Assembly (NCBI RefSeq): GCF_002102345.1
Contig: NZ_LQPP01000056.1
Span: 1 to 64,000, forward strand
From: Mycolicibacterium peregrinum
Lineage (GTDB): Bacteria; Actinomycetota; Actinomycetes; Mycobacteriales; Mycobacteriaceae
Length of the DNA stretch: 64,000 nt
Reading direction: 5' to 3'
Part shown: piece after piece, positions 18,001 through 26,575 of the stretch
Layout: the number at the start of each line of letters is the position of its first letter
Position numbering within the stretch: the first letter of the stretch is position 1
Notes under the pieces: generated by a model
Seen by the model: only the letters and a program-made list of their open reading frames with translations
Databases searched by the model: none
Told to the model about the DNA's origin: nothing
Made by a program: the position numbers and the translations under genes

Positions 18001-18845
18001 GTAGCGCGCTCAAAGTTCAGCTCGACGGTGGACCGTACGCGCTGGCAGCCGGAAGCGACGGCGCGATGTGGGTGACGCTGGTGCACGCCGGCGCCGTGGC
18101 CCGGGTCTCGGCCGCCGGCGAGGTGACAACGTATCCGGTCGCGGAGTGTGCGCGTCCGTCGATCATCGCGGCCGGGCCGGACGGGGCGCTGTGGTTCACC
18201 CGCTCCGGCGACGACCGCATCGGCCGGATCACCACGGCGGGGGAGTTGAGTTCGTTCGAATTGCCCGAGGGCAGTTCGCCATTCGGCATCACAGCAGGCC
18301 CCGACGAGGCCATGTGGTTCACCACGATGTCGTCGGGCGAGATCTGCCGGATCGGTACCGACGGTGAGATCAGCAGCCAGGCCGTGGTCGGCGGGATGCC
18401 GTCGATGATCACCAAGGGGCCCGACGACGCGTTGTGGTTCACCCTCAACGAGACCGGCAAGGTCGGCCGGCTGACCGTCGACGGAAATCTCACGGTTCGC
18501 GAATTGCCCACTGCCGCAGCTGGTCCGGTGGGAATCGCCGCCACGCACGACGATGCGGTCTGGTTCACCGAGATCCGCGCCGACAAGGTGGGCAGGATCC
18601 CGGTCCACGACGCGATCCAGGAGCTCGACCTGCCGGGCAAGCCGCACGCGGTGGTCGCCGACCCGACCGACGGCGTCTGGGTCAGCCTGTGGGGAGCCGA
18701 CCAGATCGCCCGGATCAGCGGCGACGGTGAGGTCGTGACCATCGACCTGCCGTCCGGAAGCGAACCACACGGGTTGGCGATCGGTCCCGACGGAGCCTGT
18801 TGGGTGGCGCTCGAATTTGGATTCGTCCTGAAAATGCCCACCTGA
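17997..18845 (+). CDS. Virginiamycin B lyase (Vgb)-like beta-propeller protein
   Basis: A 282-residue protein made of about seven repeats containing GPDGALWFT-like segments, typical of the Vgb beta-propeller. Vgb opens streptogramin B lactone rings by elimination. Residues resembling its catalytic set are present: His in GKPHAVV, Glu and His in SEPHGL, and Glu in WVALEF. The TTG at 17997 overlaps the glgP stop (TTGA), so it may be translated with glgP, although TTG starts are weak and a later start is possible. No signal peptide is visible. It could be an intrinsic streptogramin lyase or a related propeller of other function. Confidence 0.8.
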   Translation: MSSALKVQLDGGPYALAAGSDGAMWVTLVHAGAVARVSAAGEVTTYPVAECARPSIIAAGPDGALWFTRSGDDRIGRITTAGELSSFELPEGSSPFGITAGPDEAMWFTTMSSGEICRIGTDGEISSQAVVGGMPSMITKGPDDALWFTLNETGKVGRLTVDGNLTVRELPTAAAGPVGIAATHDDAVWFTEIRADKVGRIPVHDAIQELDLPGKPHAVVADPTDGVWVSLWGADQIARISGDGEVVTIDLPSGSEPHGLAIGPDGACWVALEFGFVLKMPT

Positions 18846-18885
18846 GTGACCGTCGCCAGCAACGGTCAGGTAAGTACATAGGCAG

Positions 18886-18925
18886 GTTCCCTCCGGGAAC
18901 GTGGCGATACGTTCCCGCGGGGAAC
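18886..18925 (+). promoter_or_regulatory. Twin GTTCCC-N3-GGGAAC palindromes before the porin gene
   Basis: Two 15-bp palindromes, GTTCCCTCCGGGAAC (18886-18900) and GTTCCCGCGGGGAAC (18911-18925), are 10 bases apart, with centres 25 bp apart. They lie just upstream of the porin ribosome binding site. They could be tandem operators for a dimeric regulator. Because each arm can pair with the other copy, they could also form alternative RNA hairpins. Confidence 0.6.
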
Positions 18926-18943
18926 TGTAACGAGAGGCCGCCT

Positions 18944-19672
18944 GTGTTGATTCGCTCGTTGGGACTGCTCACGGCCGCGGCCCTGACCTGCACGGTGTCG
19001 GTCGCCCCGGCCTGGGCCGATCCCGTCGTCGCCCCCGAAGTCGAGGTGGTCGCCGATGTGCTGCCCAAGCCGGGTGAACCGGCCGCAGCCGATCTGGTCG
19101 AGTCGACCCCGCCGGCCACCCTGAAAACCCCGGACGGCTGGGACCTCACGGTGTCGGCCGCCGACGAGACGCAGGCCGCGGCACCGCCTCTGACCACCGC
19201 GGTGTCCTCGCGCGAATACGTCGTCGGCGGAACCTACCGCGGCGCCATGACCGGACCCGACGGCGGCGACAAGCCGGGCGGCACGCTGGAGGCCGGCTAT
19301 CAGATCGGCTGCGGCATCGACATGAGCACGTCCAACGGCGTTTCGTTGACCGGCACCGCCGGGCTCAACAGCTCGATCGGGGTCCTGGGCACCGATGTGG
19401 TCTCGCCCTGGCCGGAGGGCATCCTGCCGGGAGTCGGCGCCAACATCGGCGGCGGCATCACGATCGGCCTCAAACCCGGCATCATCAACCTCATCCCGGT
19501 GACCAAGAAGGAATTCAAGGGCACCGAACCATGGGTGATGATCAGCAACTTCAGGGTGAAGATCGACGGTTGCGTGGGCCAGTCGTTCATCCGGTCCTAT
19601 GCGGTGCTGACCCGTTCCACCGAAGAATCCGAGGCAGTGCTTGCCTGGTACGGCACCACGAAGGTGGTCTGA
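18944..19672 (+). CDS. MspA-family outer-membrane porin
   Basis: MspA-type porins form octameric channels through the mycomembrane for small hydrophilic solutes. The 242-residue precursor begins VLIRSLGLLTAAALTCTVSVAPAWA, a signal peptide cleaved after AWA. The mature part has family segments TLEAGYQIGCGIDMSTSNGVSLTG, GANIGGGITIGLKPG and WVMISNFRVKIDGCVGQSFIRSYA. An insert of about 30 residues near the mature N-terminus makes it longer than MspA, and the mature form has two cysteines that may pair. GTG at 18944 follows CGAGAGG. Two palindromes lie upstream. It ends 4 bases before the convergent metallopeptidase. Confidence 0.9.
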   Translation: MLIRSLGLLTAAALTCTVSVAPAWADPVVAPEVEVVADVLPKPGEPAAADLVESTPPATLKTPDGWDLTVSAADETQAAAPPLTTAVSSREYVVGGTYRGAMTGPDGGDKPGGTLEAGYQIGCGIDMSTSNGVSLTGTAGLNSSIGVLGTDVVSPWPEGILPGVGANIGGGITIGLKPGIINLIPVTKKEFKGTEPWVMISNFRVKIDGCVGQSFIRSYAVLTRSTEESEAVLAWYGTTKVV

Positions 19673-19676
19673 GCCG

Positions 19677-21119
19677 TCACGCGAAGCGCTTGAGACAGCG
19701 CTGCTCGTCACCGAGGATGCCGACCCGGAACGCATCGATGCGGGCGAACCCCGAGGGCACCGACTCGCCGTTGACGTCGCTGGCCGCCAACCCGTTGGTG
19801 AGGATGCCCGATACCGCCTCGTCGACGTCGCCCGCGGTCAGCAGGATGGTGTCGCCGTTGGGCAGGTTCACGGGCTTGATCATCTTGGCGGTGGCCACGC
19901 CGGTCAGGCAGGCGGTGCGTAGCGCCGCCTCGGCGTTGTCGAGCACCAGGCCCTGGGCATGTTGAAGGGCCAGGGCGTAACGCGAGATCAGCACCGAGAA
20001 CGCGGTGTTGTCACCCCCCGCCAGGTCGCCGACGTCGACCTCGTCGGACGGTGTTGCGAGCGCTTGCATTTCGGCCAGGTCGACCACGATGGTGTTGGTG
20101 TCAGGGCAGTAGGAGGCCGGCGGGCTGGGCCGTGCGTTCGCGCAGTCCGCTGCCGCCTCGGGCCGGAAGTTGAGCTGTGGGGGGCTCGCCGGCTCGAAGA
20201 GGATGTTGAGCGCGTCGACCATCGAGCGCACCCAGTGTTCGGTGATGTCCAGGTCGCCGCTCTGGTCTTCGGGCAGCAGGACCGGAAGGTCGCCGCGCCG
20301 CTGGTTGATCTCCTTGACGTCGATCGCGGCACAGGCCGCGGGCCCGTCCGTGAAACCGAACTGGAAGGCCGAGATCCGCTCGAACGCCGACCCGTGCTCG
20401 TCGATCCCGACCCGGGCCTCGGCCTCGGTGAGCAGCGGGTCCCGGAACGCGATCACGGCGGCGAGCAGCTTGTTGAGCCCGTCGGCGGTACTGAGTGAGA
20501 ACCGCGGGGAGTCGCCCTGGGCCACCCATCGCATGTAGCTGCCCGCCAGACAGTCGGCTTGCTGTTCGGCGACCAGGGTTGGCGTTTTGCGGTTGATCAA
20601 TCCGGCCTGCTGCTGGATGGCATGGCCGTACTCGTGGGCGAGCACCATGACGGCGCCCATGTCACCGTTCTGCCGGCGCAGCCCGGGCATCAGCACGCCG
20701 CGGTCCCAGCCGATGGTCCGATCGGGTTTGCAGAACGCGGCATTGACCAGTCCGTAGGTCTCCATCCCGCAGAACCCGCCGTCGAAACTTTCGGCGTCCC
20801 AGGAGATCAGCGCGCGCACCGGCTGGAAGTCACCTTCGAACGCCTCGGAGTAGGCATCCGACCAGTACTCCTCCAGGTCGCTGACGGCGCTGGCGGCGAG
20901 ATTGTCGATCTTGCCCCCGTCGGAGTTGGTGACCTTGCGTGAGGGCTTCTCGGCGTCGGGGCGCAAACCGCTCGAACCGTCGGTGGCGGGCATTCCGGCA
21001 ACCGAGAAGGGGTCGCTGAACACCGACACTGCCGTGCCGTCCACCAGCGACGCGCAGCTCGCCAGCGGCAACACCGTGCAGACGGCAAAAGCGATGCCGA
21101 ACAGGGCGCGTCGGCTCAT
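19677..21119 (-). CDS. Lipoprotein zinc metallopeptidase (HEYGH type)
   Basis: A 480-residue secreted protein with a lipobox (LPLASCASLVDG) for anchoring outside the membrane and the zinc motif HEYGH in VMVLAHEYGHAIQQQAGL, followed by TLVAEQQADCLAGSYMRWV, which supplies the third ligand in neutral zinc metallopeptidases. Substrates are unknown. ATG at 21119 (MSRRALFGIAF) is chosen because it starts the signal peptide directly. A close paralogue with the same order of motifs lies at 44537-45970 in this window. The two share the ending TNGLAASDVNGxxxPxGF. Similar M. tuberculosis lipoproteins exist, but I do not assign a name. Confidence 0.87.
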   Translation of the reverse strand: MSRRALFGIAFAVCTVLPLASCASLVDGTAVSVFSDPFSVAGMPATDGSSGLRPDAEKPSRKVTNSDGGKIDNLAASAVSDLEEYWSDAYSEAFEGDFQPVRALISWDAESFDGGFCGMETYGLVNAAFCKPDRTIGWDRGVLMPGLRRQNGDMGAVMVLAHEYGHAIQQQAGLINRKTPTLVAEQQADCLAGSYMRWVAQGDSPRFSLSTADGLNKLLAAVIAFRDPLLTEAEARVGIDEHGSAFERISAFQFGFTDGPAACAAIDVKEINQRRGDLPVLLPEDQSGDLDITEHWVRSMVDALNILFEPASPPQLNFRPEAAADCANARPSPPASYCPDTNTIVVDLAEMQALATPSDEVDVGDLAGGDNTAFSVLISRYALALQHAQGLVLDNAEAALRTACLTGVATAKMIKPVNLPNGDTILLTAGDVDEAVSGILTNGLAASDVNGESVPSGFARIDAFRVGILGDEQRCLKRFA

Positions 21120-21212
21120 GTCGCCGCCTTCCGGTGCACTCTGGCGGCCATAACCATCCGCGCGGGTAATTGCCGCACACATTAGTTAACCGAGCGAGCT
21201 CAGGGTGCGATA

Positions 21213-23255
21213 TCAGCTCGCGCCGCGCAGCCGCTTCAGCGACTGACGCACGCGTTCGGGGTCGGTGGTGGACCAGAACGGCGGCAGTGACGAGCGCAGG
21301 TACCCGCCGTAGCGGGCGGTCGCCAACCGGGAGTCGAGCACCGCGATGACGCCGCGGTCATCGGTGTGGCGCAGCAGCCGGCCGGTGCCCTGGGCGAGGA
21401 GCAGCGCGGCGTGGTTGGCGGCGATCGCCATGAAGCCGTTGCCACCGTGTGCGCTGATCGCCCGCTGCCGGGCGGTCAACAACGGATCGTCGGGGCGGGG
21501 GAACGGAATCCGGTCGATCAGCACCAGCGAGAGCGACGGTCCGGGCACGTCCACGCCCTGCCACAGCGAAAGGGTGCCGAACAGCGATGTCTCCGGATCA
21601 TCCGAGAACTTTTGCACCAGAGCCGAAGTGGTGTCCTCACCCTGGCACAGGACCGGTGTGGACAACCGTCCGCGCATGGCCTCGGCGGCGGCCCTGGCTG
21701 CGCGCATCGACGAGAACAGGCCAAGGGTGCGGCCACCGGCCGCGGTGATCAGCGCCTCGATCTCATCGAGAGTCCTGGTGTCGGTGCCGTCCCGTCCGGG
21801 AGGCGGTAAATGCTTGGCAACATAGAGGATTGCGGATTTGGCGTGGTCGAAAGGTGATCCGACATCGAGACCGCGCCAGCCCGGTTTTGCCGACTCATTG
21901 TCGTCGGAGAAACCGCCCAGGCCCCAGTTGCGCGCCATCGCGTCGAAGTTGCCACCGAGGGTCAGCGTTGCCGAGGTCAGTACCGCGGTGGTGTTGGCGA
22001 ACAGCCTGGTGCGCAACAGGCCCGACACCGACATCGGTGCCACCCGCAACAGGCTGCGTCCGGGTCGTGGAGCCCCGGTGTTTCCGGTGTTCGGCCCCTC
22101 GGACTGTTCCACCCACACCACATCGACGCGGTCGGGGATGGGCGGGACGAACGAGGTGAGGATCCGGGTGGCGGTGTCACTGACGTCGCTCAGCGCGGTG
22201 ACGGCCTCGGTGCGGGCCGAGGCGGCCTGCGGATCGCTGGGTGTGGTGTCGATCGCCGTGCGTGCCGCATTGGCGGCGTCGCGCAATGCGGTCAGATAGG
22301 TGCCCAGTTCCTCGTCGAGCACATCGATGCGGCCGGCGTCGAGCTCGTGCAACATCGAGGACAACGTCGCAACCGCGGCCTCGAACCGCTCTGCCAGTTC
22401 GTCATCCACCAAACGGGACATTCTGCGGTGTGCCACGGCCATCGAGGTCGCCGACAATTCAGCGGTGGCCACCCCGGTCACCCGGTCTGCCAGTTCGTGA
22501 GCCTCGTCGACCACCAGTTGCTCGTACTCGGGCAGCACGGAGAAATCGGAGAGTGCGTCGATGGCCAGCAGTGCGTGGTTGGTGACGATGACGTCGGCGG
22601 CCCCGGCCTTCTCCCGGGCCCGCTCGGCAAAACAGTCGGTTCCGAACTGGCATCGCGAGACCCCGATGCATTCCCGTGCCGAGACACTGACCTGCGACCA
22701 CGATCGGTCCGGCACGCCGGGGATCACCTCGTCGCGATCGCCGGTCTCGGTGTCGGAGGACCATTCCGTCAGCCGTTGCACGTCGCGCCCCATGGCGCTG
22801 ACCGCCATGGGGGAGAACAACTCGTCCTGAGGTCGGTCCGCCGGCTCTTCGGCTGATCCGTTGTGAATCTTGTTCAGGCACAGATAATTTCCGCGCCCCT
22901 TCAACAGCGCGAACGTGGGTTTGCGGGGCAGCGCATCGGCCAGTGAGTTCACCAACCGGGGCAGGTCCCGGTCGACCAGTTGGCGTTGCAGGGCGATGGT
23001 GGCCGTCGAGACGACCACCGGTTGCTCGGTCTGCAGTGCGCGGGCGATCGACGGCACCAGATAGGCCAGGGATTTGCCGGTGCCGGTGCCGGCCTGCACG
23101 GCCAGGTGCTCACCGGACTCGAAGGCGTTGGCGACGGCCTCGGCCATCTGGACCTGACCGGGGCGGCTGGCACCGCCGAGCCCTTTGACCGCGATCTTGA
23201 GGAGATTGGTCACCACATTGGCCACCTCACGCGATGGCTTCGATTTGGGCGTCAT
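21213..23255 (-). CDS. dinG: ATP-dependent helicase DinG
   Basis: A 680-residue XPD-like superfamily 2 helicase that unwinds DNA 5' to 3' and resolves R-loops and G-quadruplexes. It shows Walker A (QAGTGTGKSLAYLVP), four cysteines of an iron-sulfur cluster (YLCLNK, ECIGVSRCQFGTDC), the DEAH box (VVDEAHELAD), SATLTLGG and the C-terminal motif AQGTGRLLRHTDDRG. ATG at 23255 (MTPKSKPSREVANVV) overlaps the pncB stop as ATGA, so the longer reading is not needed. It is the second gene of a pncB-dinG operon, as in Rv1330c-Rv1329c. Confidence 0.94.
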   Translation of the reverse strand: MTPKSKPSREVANVVTNLLKIAVKGLGGASRPGQVQMAEAVANAFESGEHLAVQAGTGTGKSLAYLVPSIARALQTEQPVVVSTATIALQRQLVDRDLPRLVNSLADALPRKPTFALLKGRGNYLCLNKIHNGSAEEPADRPQDELFSPMAVSAMGRDVQRLTEWSSDTETGDRDEVIPGVPDRSWSQVSVSARECIGVSRCQFGTDCFAERAREKAGAADVIVTNHALLAIDALSDFSVLPEYEQLVVDEAHELADRVTGVATAELSATSMAVAHRRMSRLVDDELAERFEAAVATLSSMLHELDAGRIDVLDEELGTYLTALRDAANAARTAIDTTPSDPQAASARTEAVTALSDVSDTATRILTSFVPPIPDRVDVVWVEQSEGPNTGNTGAPRPGRSLLRVAPMSVSGLLRTRLFANTTAVLTSATLTLGGNFDAMARNWGLGGFSDDNESAKPGWRGLDVGSPFDHAKSAILYVAKHLPPPGRDGTDTRTLDEIEALITAAGGRTLGLFSSMRAARAAAEAMRGRLSTPVLCQGEDTTSALVQKFSDDPETSLFGTLSLWQGVDVPGPSLSLVLIDRIPFPRPDDPLLTARQRAISAHGGNGFMAIAANHAALLLAQGTGRLLRHTDDRGVIAVLDSRLATARYGGYLRSSLPPFWSTTDPERVRQSLKRLRGAS

Positions 23256-24565
23256 GTCTGTGCCGACGCCACGACCCGGGTGGGAATCGCCGGCTCGCCA
23301 CGGGAAAGCTTCAGGCCATCCCACGGCAGGCTGTGCAGACCCGCGGCCACCCGCCGGCGCGCGGTGGTCAGGTCGGCACACGGGTGGTGCCCTTCGGCGG
23401 GGACACCGTCGGTGACCAGTGGCACCGTGAGCCGGCGCGCGGTGAGCCCCGAGGGCTCTGACGGAGCCTGGCCGTGCGGGTACACCACTTCCTCGACGAT
23501 CGTGCCCGAGGCCTTGGCCAGCCGGAGCGCCTGTTTGCGGCCGCCGTGGGATTCCTTGCGCCTGCTGCGCTTGGCCACCGGGATCCCGTCGACCTCGACC
23601 AGCTTGTAGACCATTCCTGCGGTCGGTGCGCCCGATCCGGTGACCACCGAGGTGCCCACTCCGTAACTGTCGACGGGCTCGGCGCGCAGGGCGGCGATCG
23701 CGAACTCGTCGAGGTCACCGGAGACCACGATCTGGGTTCCGGTGGCGCCGAGATCGTCGAGCTGCTGGCGCACCTGACGGGCCAGCACCCCCAGGTCGCC
23801 CGAGTCGATGCGGACGGCGCCGAGCTGCGGACCGGCCGCGGCGATCGCGTTGGCCACACCGGTGGTGATGTCATAGGTGTCCACCAGCAGGGTGGTGTCG
23901 ACGCCGAGCGCAGCCACCTGGCCGCGGAACGCGGCCTGCTCGTCGGGGCCGGACTCGGTGGTGTGCAGCAGCGTGTAGGCGTGCGCCGCGGTGCCCAGCG
24001 CGGGGACTCCGTAGCGCTGCTGGGCAGCCAGGTTGGAAGATCCGGTGAACCCGGCCAGGTAGGCCGCCCGCGCTGCGGCCACGGCCGCCAACTCGTGGGT
24101 ACGGCGTGAGCCCATCTCGATCATCGGGCGGCCGTGGGCGGCGCTGGTCATCCGGGCAGCCGCCGAAGCGATCGCCGTGTCGTGGTTGAGGATTGAGAGC
24201 ACCAGGGTCTCGAGGACCACACATTCGGCGAAGGTTCCGTGTACCGAAAGCACCGGTGAACCCGGGAAATAGAGCTCGCCCTCGGCGTAGCCGTCGACGT
24301 CACCGCTGAACCGGTAGTTCGCCAGATAATCCAGTGTCGCGGGGTCGAGGAACTCGGAGAGTCCGGTCAATTCCTGCGGCGAGAAGCTGAACTGTGCCAA
24401 CGCTTCCACAAACCGTCCGGTGCCGGCGACCACGCCGTACCGGCGTCCTTCGGGTAGGCGGCGGGCAAAGACCTCGAACGTGGTGCGGCGGTGCGCCGTG
24501 CCGTCGCGCAGTGCGGCGGCGAGCATCGTCAGCTCGTACTTGTCGGTGAGCAACGCGACGGTCAC
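23252..24565 (-). CDS. pncB1: Nicotinate phosphoribosyltransferase
   Basis: This enzyme joins nicotinate to PRPP to give nicotinate mononucleotide in NAD salvage. The 437-residue protein has LLTDKYELTMLAAAL at the N-terminus, FEVFARRLP, the conserved EMGSRRTHE, LVDTYDITTGV, RIDSGDLG and SYGVGTSVVTGSG. GTG at 24565 (VTVALLTDKYELT) is preferred, while a TTG at 24598 would add 11 residues. It is transcribed divergently from clpS and coupled to dinG downstream by an ATGA overlap. It matches M. tuberculosis PncB1 in position and motif content. Confidence 0.92.
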   Translation of the reverse strand: MTVALLTDKYELTMLAAALRDGTAHRRTTFEVFARRLPEGRRYGVVAGTGRFVEALAQFSFSPQELTGLSEFLDPATLDYLANYRFSGDVDGYAEGELYFPGSPVLSVHGTFAECVVLETLVLSILNHDTAIASAAARMTSAAHGRPMIEMGSRRTHELAAVAAARAAYLAGFTGSSNLAAQQRYGVPALGTAAHAYTLLHTTESGPDEQAAFRGQVAALGVDTTLLVDTYDITTGVANAIAAAGPQLGAVRIDSGDLGVLARQVRQQLDDLGATGTQIVVSGDLDEFAIAALRAEPVDSYGVGTSVVTGSGAPTAGMVYKLVEVDGIPVAKRSRRKESHGGRKQALRLAKASGTIVEEVVYPHGQAPSEPSGLTARRLTVPLVTDGVPAEGHHPCADLTTARRRVAAGLHSLPWDGLKLSRGEPAIPTRVVASAQT

Positions 24566-24630
24566 ACCAGCAACCGTAGCTGTTCGCGGCTGCTTCAATA
24601 GCGCGGCTCCCCGGCCGGTATTGTGGGCCC

Positions 24631-24945
24631 ATGGTTACACCGGCGAAGGCCCGTCCGGGGACCCGCGAGGAGCGCAGCGTCGAGGCGGCGCCCCGGGAAG
24701 AGACAGCCACCGAAAGCCCATGGGTGACCATCGTCTGGGACGATCCGGTCAACCTGATGACCTATGTCACCTACGTGTTCCAGAAGTTGTTCGGATACAG
24801 CGAGCCGCACGCGACCAAGCTGATGTTGCAGGTACACAACGAAGGCAAGGCCGTGGTGTCGGCAGGCAGTCGCGAGTCGATGGAAACCGATGTGTCCAAA
24901 CTGCACGCCGCAGGGCTGTGGGCCACGATGCAACAGGACCGCTGA
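24631..24945 (+). CDS. clpS: ATP-dependent Clp protease adaptor ClpS
   Basis: ClpS delivers proteins with N-degron residues to the ClpC1-ClpP protease. The 104-residue protein has an unstructured N-terminus and the compact core PWVTIVWDDPVNLMTYVTYV (substrate pocket Asp and Met), HATKLMLQVHNEGKAVV (ClpC-binding surface) and a final helix HAAGLWATMQQ. It begins the forward operon clpS to cysM and lies 6 bases from the next gene. Confidence 0.95.
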   Translation: MVTPAKARPGTREERSVEAAPREETATESPWVTIVWDDPVNLMTYVTYVFQKLFGYSEPHATKLMLQVHNEGKAVVSAGSRESMETDVSKLHAAGLWATMQQDR

Positions 24946-24951
24946 TCGACT

Positions 24952-25530
24952 GTGCGTAAATGGAAAAGGGTCGAGACCGCCGACGGTCTGCGCTTCCGCT
25001 CGGCGTTGGAGGCCCACGAGGCCGCCCTGCTGTCAAGCCTGGGCGCCTCGATGCTGGGCATGCTCGACGAGCGCGGATCGTCCGGGCCCACAGACGAACT
25101 CGAGATGATCACCGGCATGAAGACCGGTAATCCGCAGCCGCCAGAGGACGCCACGATGAAGCGTCTGCTCCCCGATTTCTATCGCCCGCAGACCGAACAT
25201 CCCGCGGGTTCGGGCACCGCCGAAAGTCTCAACAGTGCGCTGCGCGGACTGCATGAACCGACCATCATCGACGCCAAACGCGAAGCGGCCCAACGTTTGT
25301 TGGACACCATCCCGGACGGCGGCGGCAAACTCGAGCTGACGCAGGACGACGCCGAGTCATGGGCCGCGGCGGTCAACGACATCCGGCTGGCGTTGGGAAC
25401 CATGCTCGACATCGGTGCGCAGGGTCCCGACCAGCTGCCCGCCGAGCACCCGATGGCCGGGCACCTCGACGTCTATCAGTGGCTGACCGTGCTGCAGGAA
25501 TACCTCGTCCTCGGCCTGATGGGGAGATAA
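24952..25530 (+). CDS. aosR: DUF2017-family regulator, AosR-like
   Basis: A 192-residue protein corresponding to Rv1332, reported in M. tuberculosis as the redox-responsive transcription factor AosR acting with SigH on mec-cysO-cysM, which lies directly downstream here too. It starts VRKWKRVETADGLRFRSALEAHEAALL from GTG at 24952 and ends YQWLTVLQEYLVLGLMG. As I recall, the M. tuberculosis protein senses oxidation through an N-terminal cysteine pair. This homologue contains no cysteine at all, so it cannot use that mechanism. It probably still acts as a regulator or scaffold. Family call firm, sensing role doubtful. Confidence 0.82.
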   Translation: MRKWKRVETADGLRFRSALEAHEAALLSSLGASMLGMLDERGSSGPTDELEMITGMKTGNPQPPEDATMKRLLPDFYRPQTEHPAGSGTAESLNSALRGLHEPTIIDAKREAAQRLLDTIPDGGGKLELTQDDAESWAAAVNDIRLALGTMLDIGAQGPDQLPAEHPMAGHLDVYQWLTVLQEYLVLGLMGR

Positions 25531-25536
25531 GACCAG

Positions 25537-26571
25537 ATGGGCTCGATCACCGACGTCGGCGGCATTCTGGTCGGCCATCATCACCGAATCGACCCGGACG
25601 TGTCCCTGGGCTCGGGTTGGGCCTCTGGGTCGACGGTGGTGCTGACGCCACCGGGCACCGTCGGTGCCGTCGACGGGCGCGGTGGCGCCCCGGGCACCCG
25701 CGAGACCGACCTCCTGGACCCGATCAACACCGTGCGCCACGTCGACGCCGTGGTGCTGACCGGCGGCAGCGCGTATGGGCTGGCCGCGGCAGACGGCGTG
25801 ATGACCTGGCTGGAGGAGCAGGGCCGCGGGGTGGCGATGGACGGCGGCGTGGTGCCGATCGTGCCCGCCGCGGTGATCTTCGATCTGCCGGTGGGCGGCT
25901 GGGCGAACCGGCCGACCGCCGAGTTCGGTTATGCGGCGGCCGCGGCTGCGTCCACCGAGTTCGCCCTTGGCACCGTCGGCGGCGGGGTCGGTGCCCGCGC
26001 CGGAGTGCTCAAGGGTGGTGTGGGTACGGCGTCGGTGATGCTGGACTGCGGCGTCACGGTCGGTGCCCTGGTCGTGCTCAACGCCGCCGGTGAGGTGATC
26101 GACCCCGCCACCGGTCTGCCTTGGATGGCGCGGCTGATCGAAGAGTTCGGACTGACCGGCCCGCCCGCCGACCAACTCGCGGCCTACGCCGACCATCACA
26201 CCGAGTTGAGCGCGTTGAACACCACGATCGCGGTGGTGGCCACCGATGCGGCGCTGAGCCCCGCCGGGTGCCGCCGGGTGGCGGTCGCCGCCCACGACGG
26301 ACTGGCCCGGACCATCCAGCCGTGTCACACCCCGATCGATGGCGATACGGTGTTTGCGCTGGCGACGGGCGCGGTGACCGTCGAACCGGACGAAAAAACC
26401 CCGGTAGCGATGTCACCGGAAACGGCGCTGGTGACCAAGGTCGGGGCCGCCGCGGCCGACGTGCTGGCCCGCGCCGTACTGGTCGGGCTGCTGGCGGCCG
26501 AGCCGGTGGCCGGAATACCGACCTACCGTGGCATGTTGCCGGGAGCGTTCGCAGTGAAGGAATGGGAGTGA
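25537..26571 (+). CDS. P1/S58-family self-processing peptidase (DmpA-like, Rv1333 type)
   Basis: A 344-residue Ntn-like hydrolase of the DmpA/ParE-type peptidase family. Members cut themselves before a catalytic threonine or serine; here the likely site is in ELSALNTTIAVVATD, between Asn and Thr, giving a large alpha and small beta chain. Other family marks are NTVRHVDAVVLTGGSAYGLAAADGV, GGVGARAGVLKGGVGTAS and the end TYRGMLPGAFAVKEW. It lies 6 bases after aosR and 4 before mec, so it is part of the same operon. The physiological peptide substrate is unknown. Confidence 0.88.
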   Translation: MGSITDVGGILVGHHHRIDPDVSLGSGWASGSTVVLTPPGTVGAVDGRGGAPGTRETDLLDPINTVRHVDAVVLTGGSAYGLAAADGVMTWLEEQGRGVAMDGGVVPIVPAAVIFDLPVGGWANRPTAEFGYAAAAAASTEFALGTVGGGVGARAGVLKGGVGTASVMLDCGVTVGALVVLNAAGEVIDPATGLPWMARLIEEFGLTGPPADQLAAYADHHTELSALNTTIAVVATDAALSPAGCRRVAVAAHDGLARTIQPCHTPIDGDTVFALATGAVTVEPDEKTPVAMSPETALVTKVGAAAADVLARAVLVGLLAAEPVAGIPTYRGMLPGAFAVKEWE

Positions 26572-26575
26572 TCAA

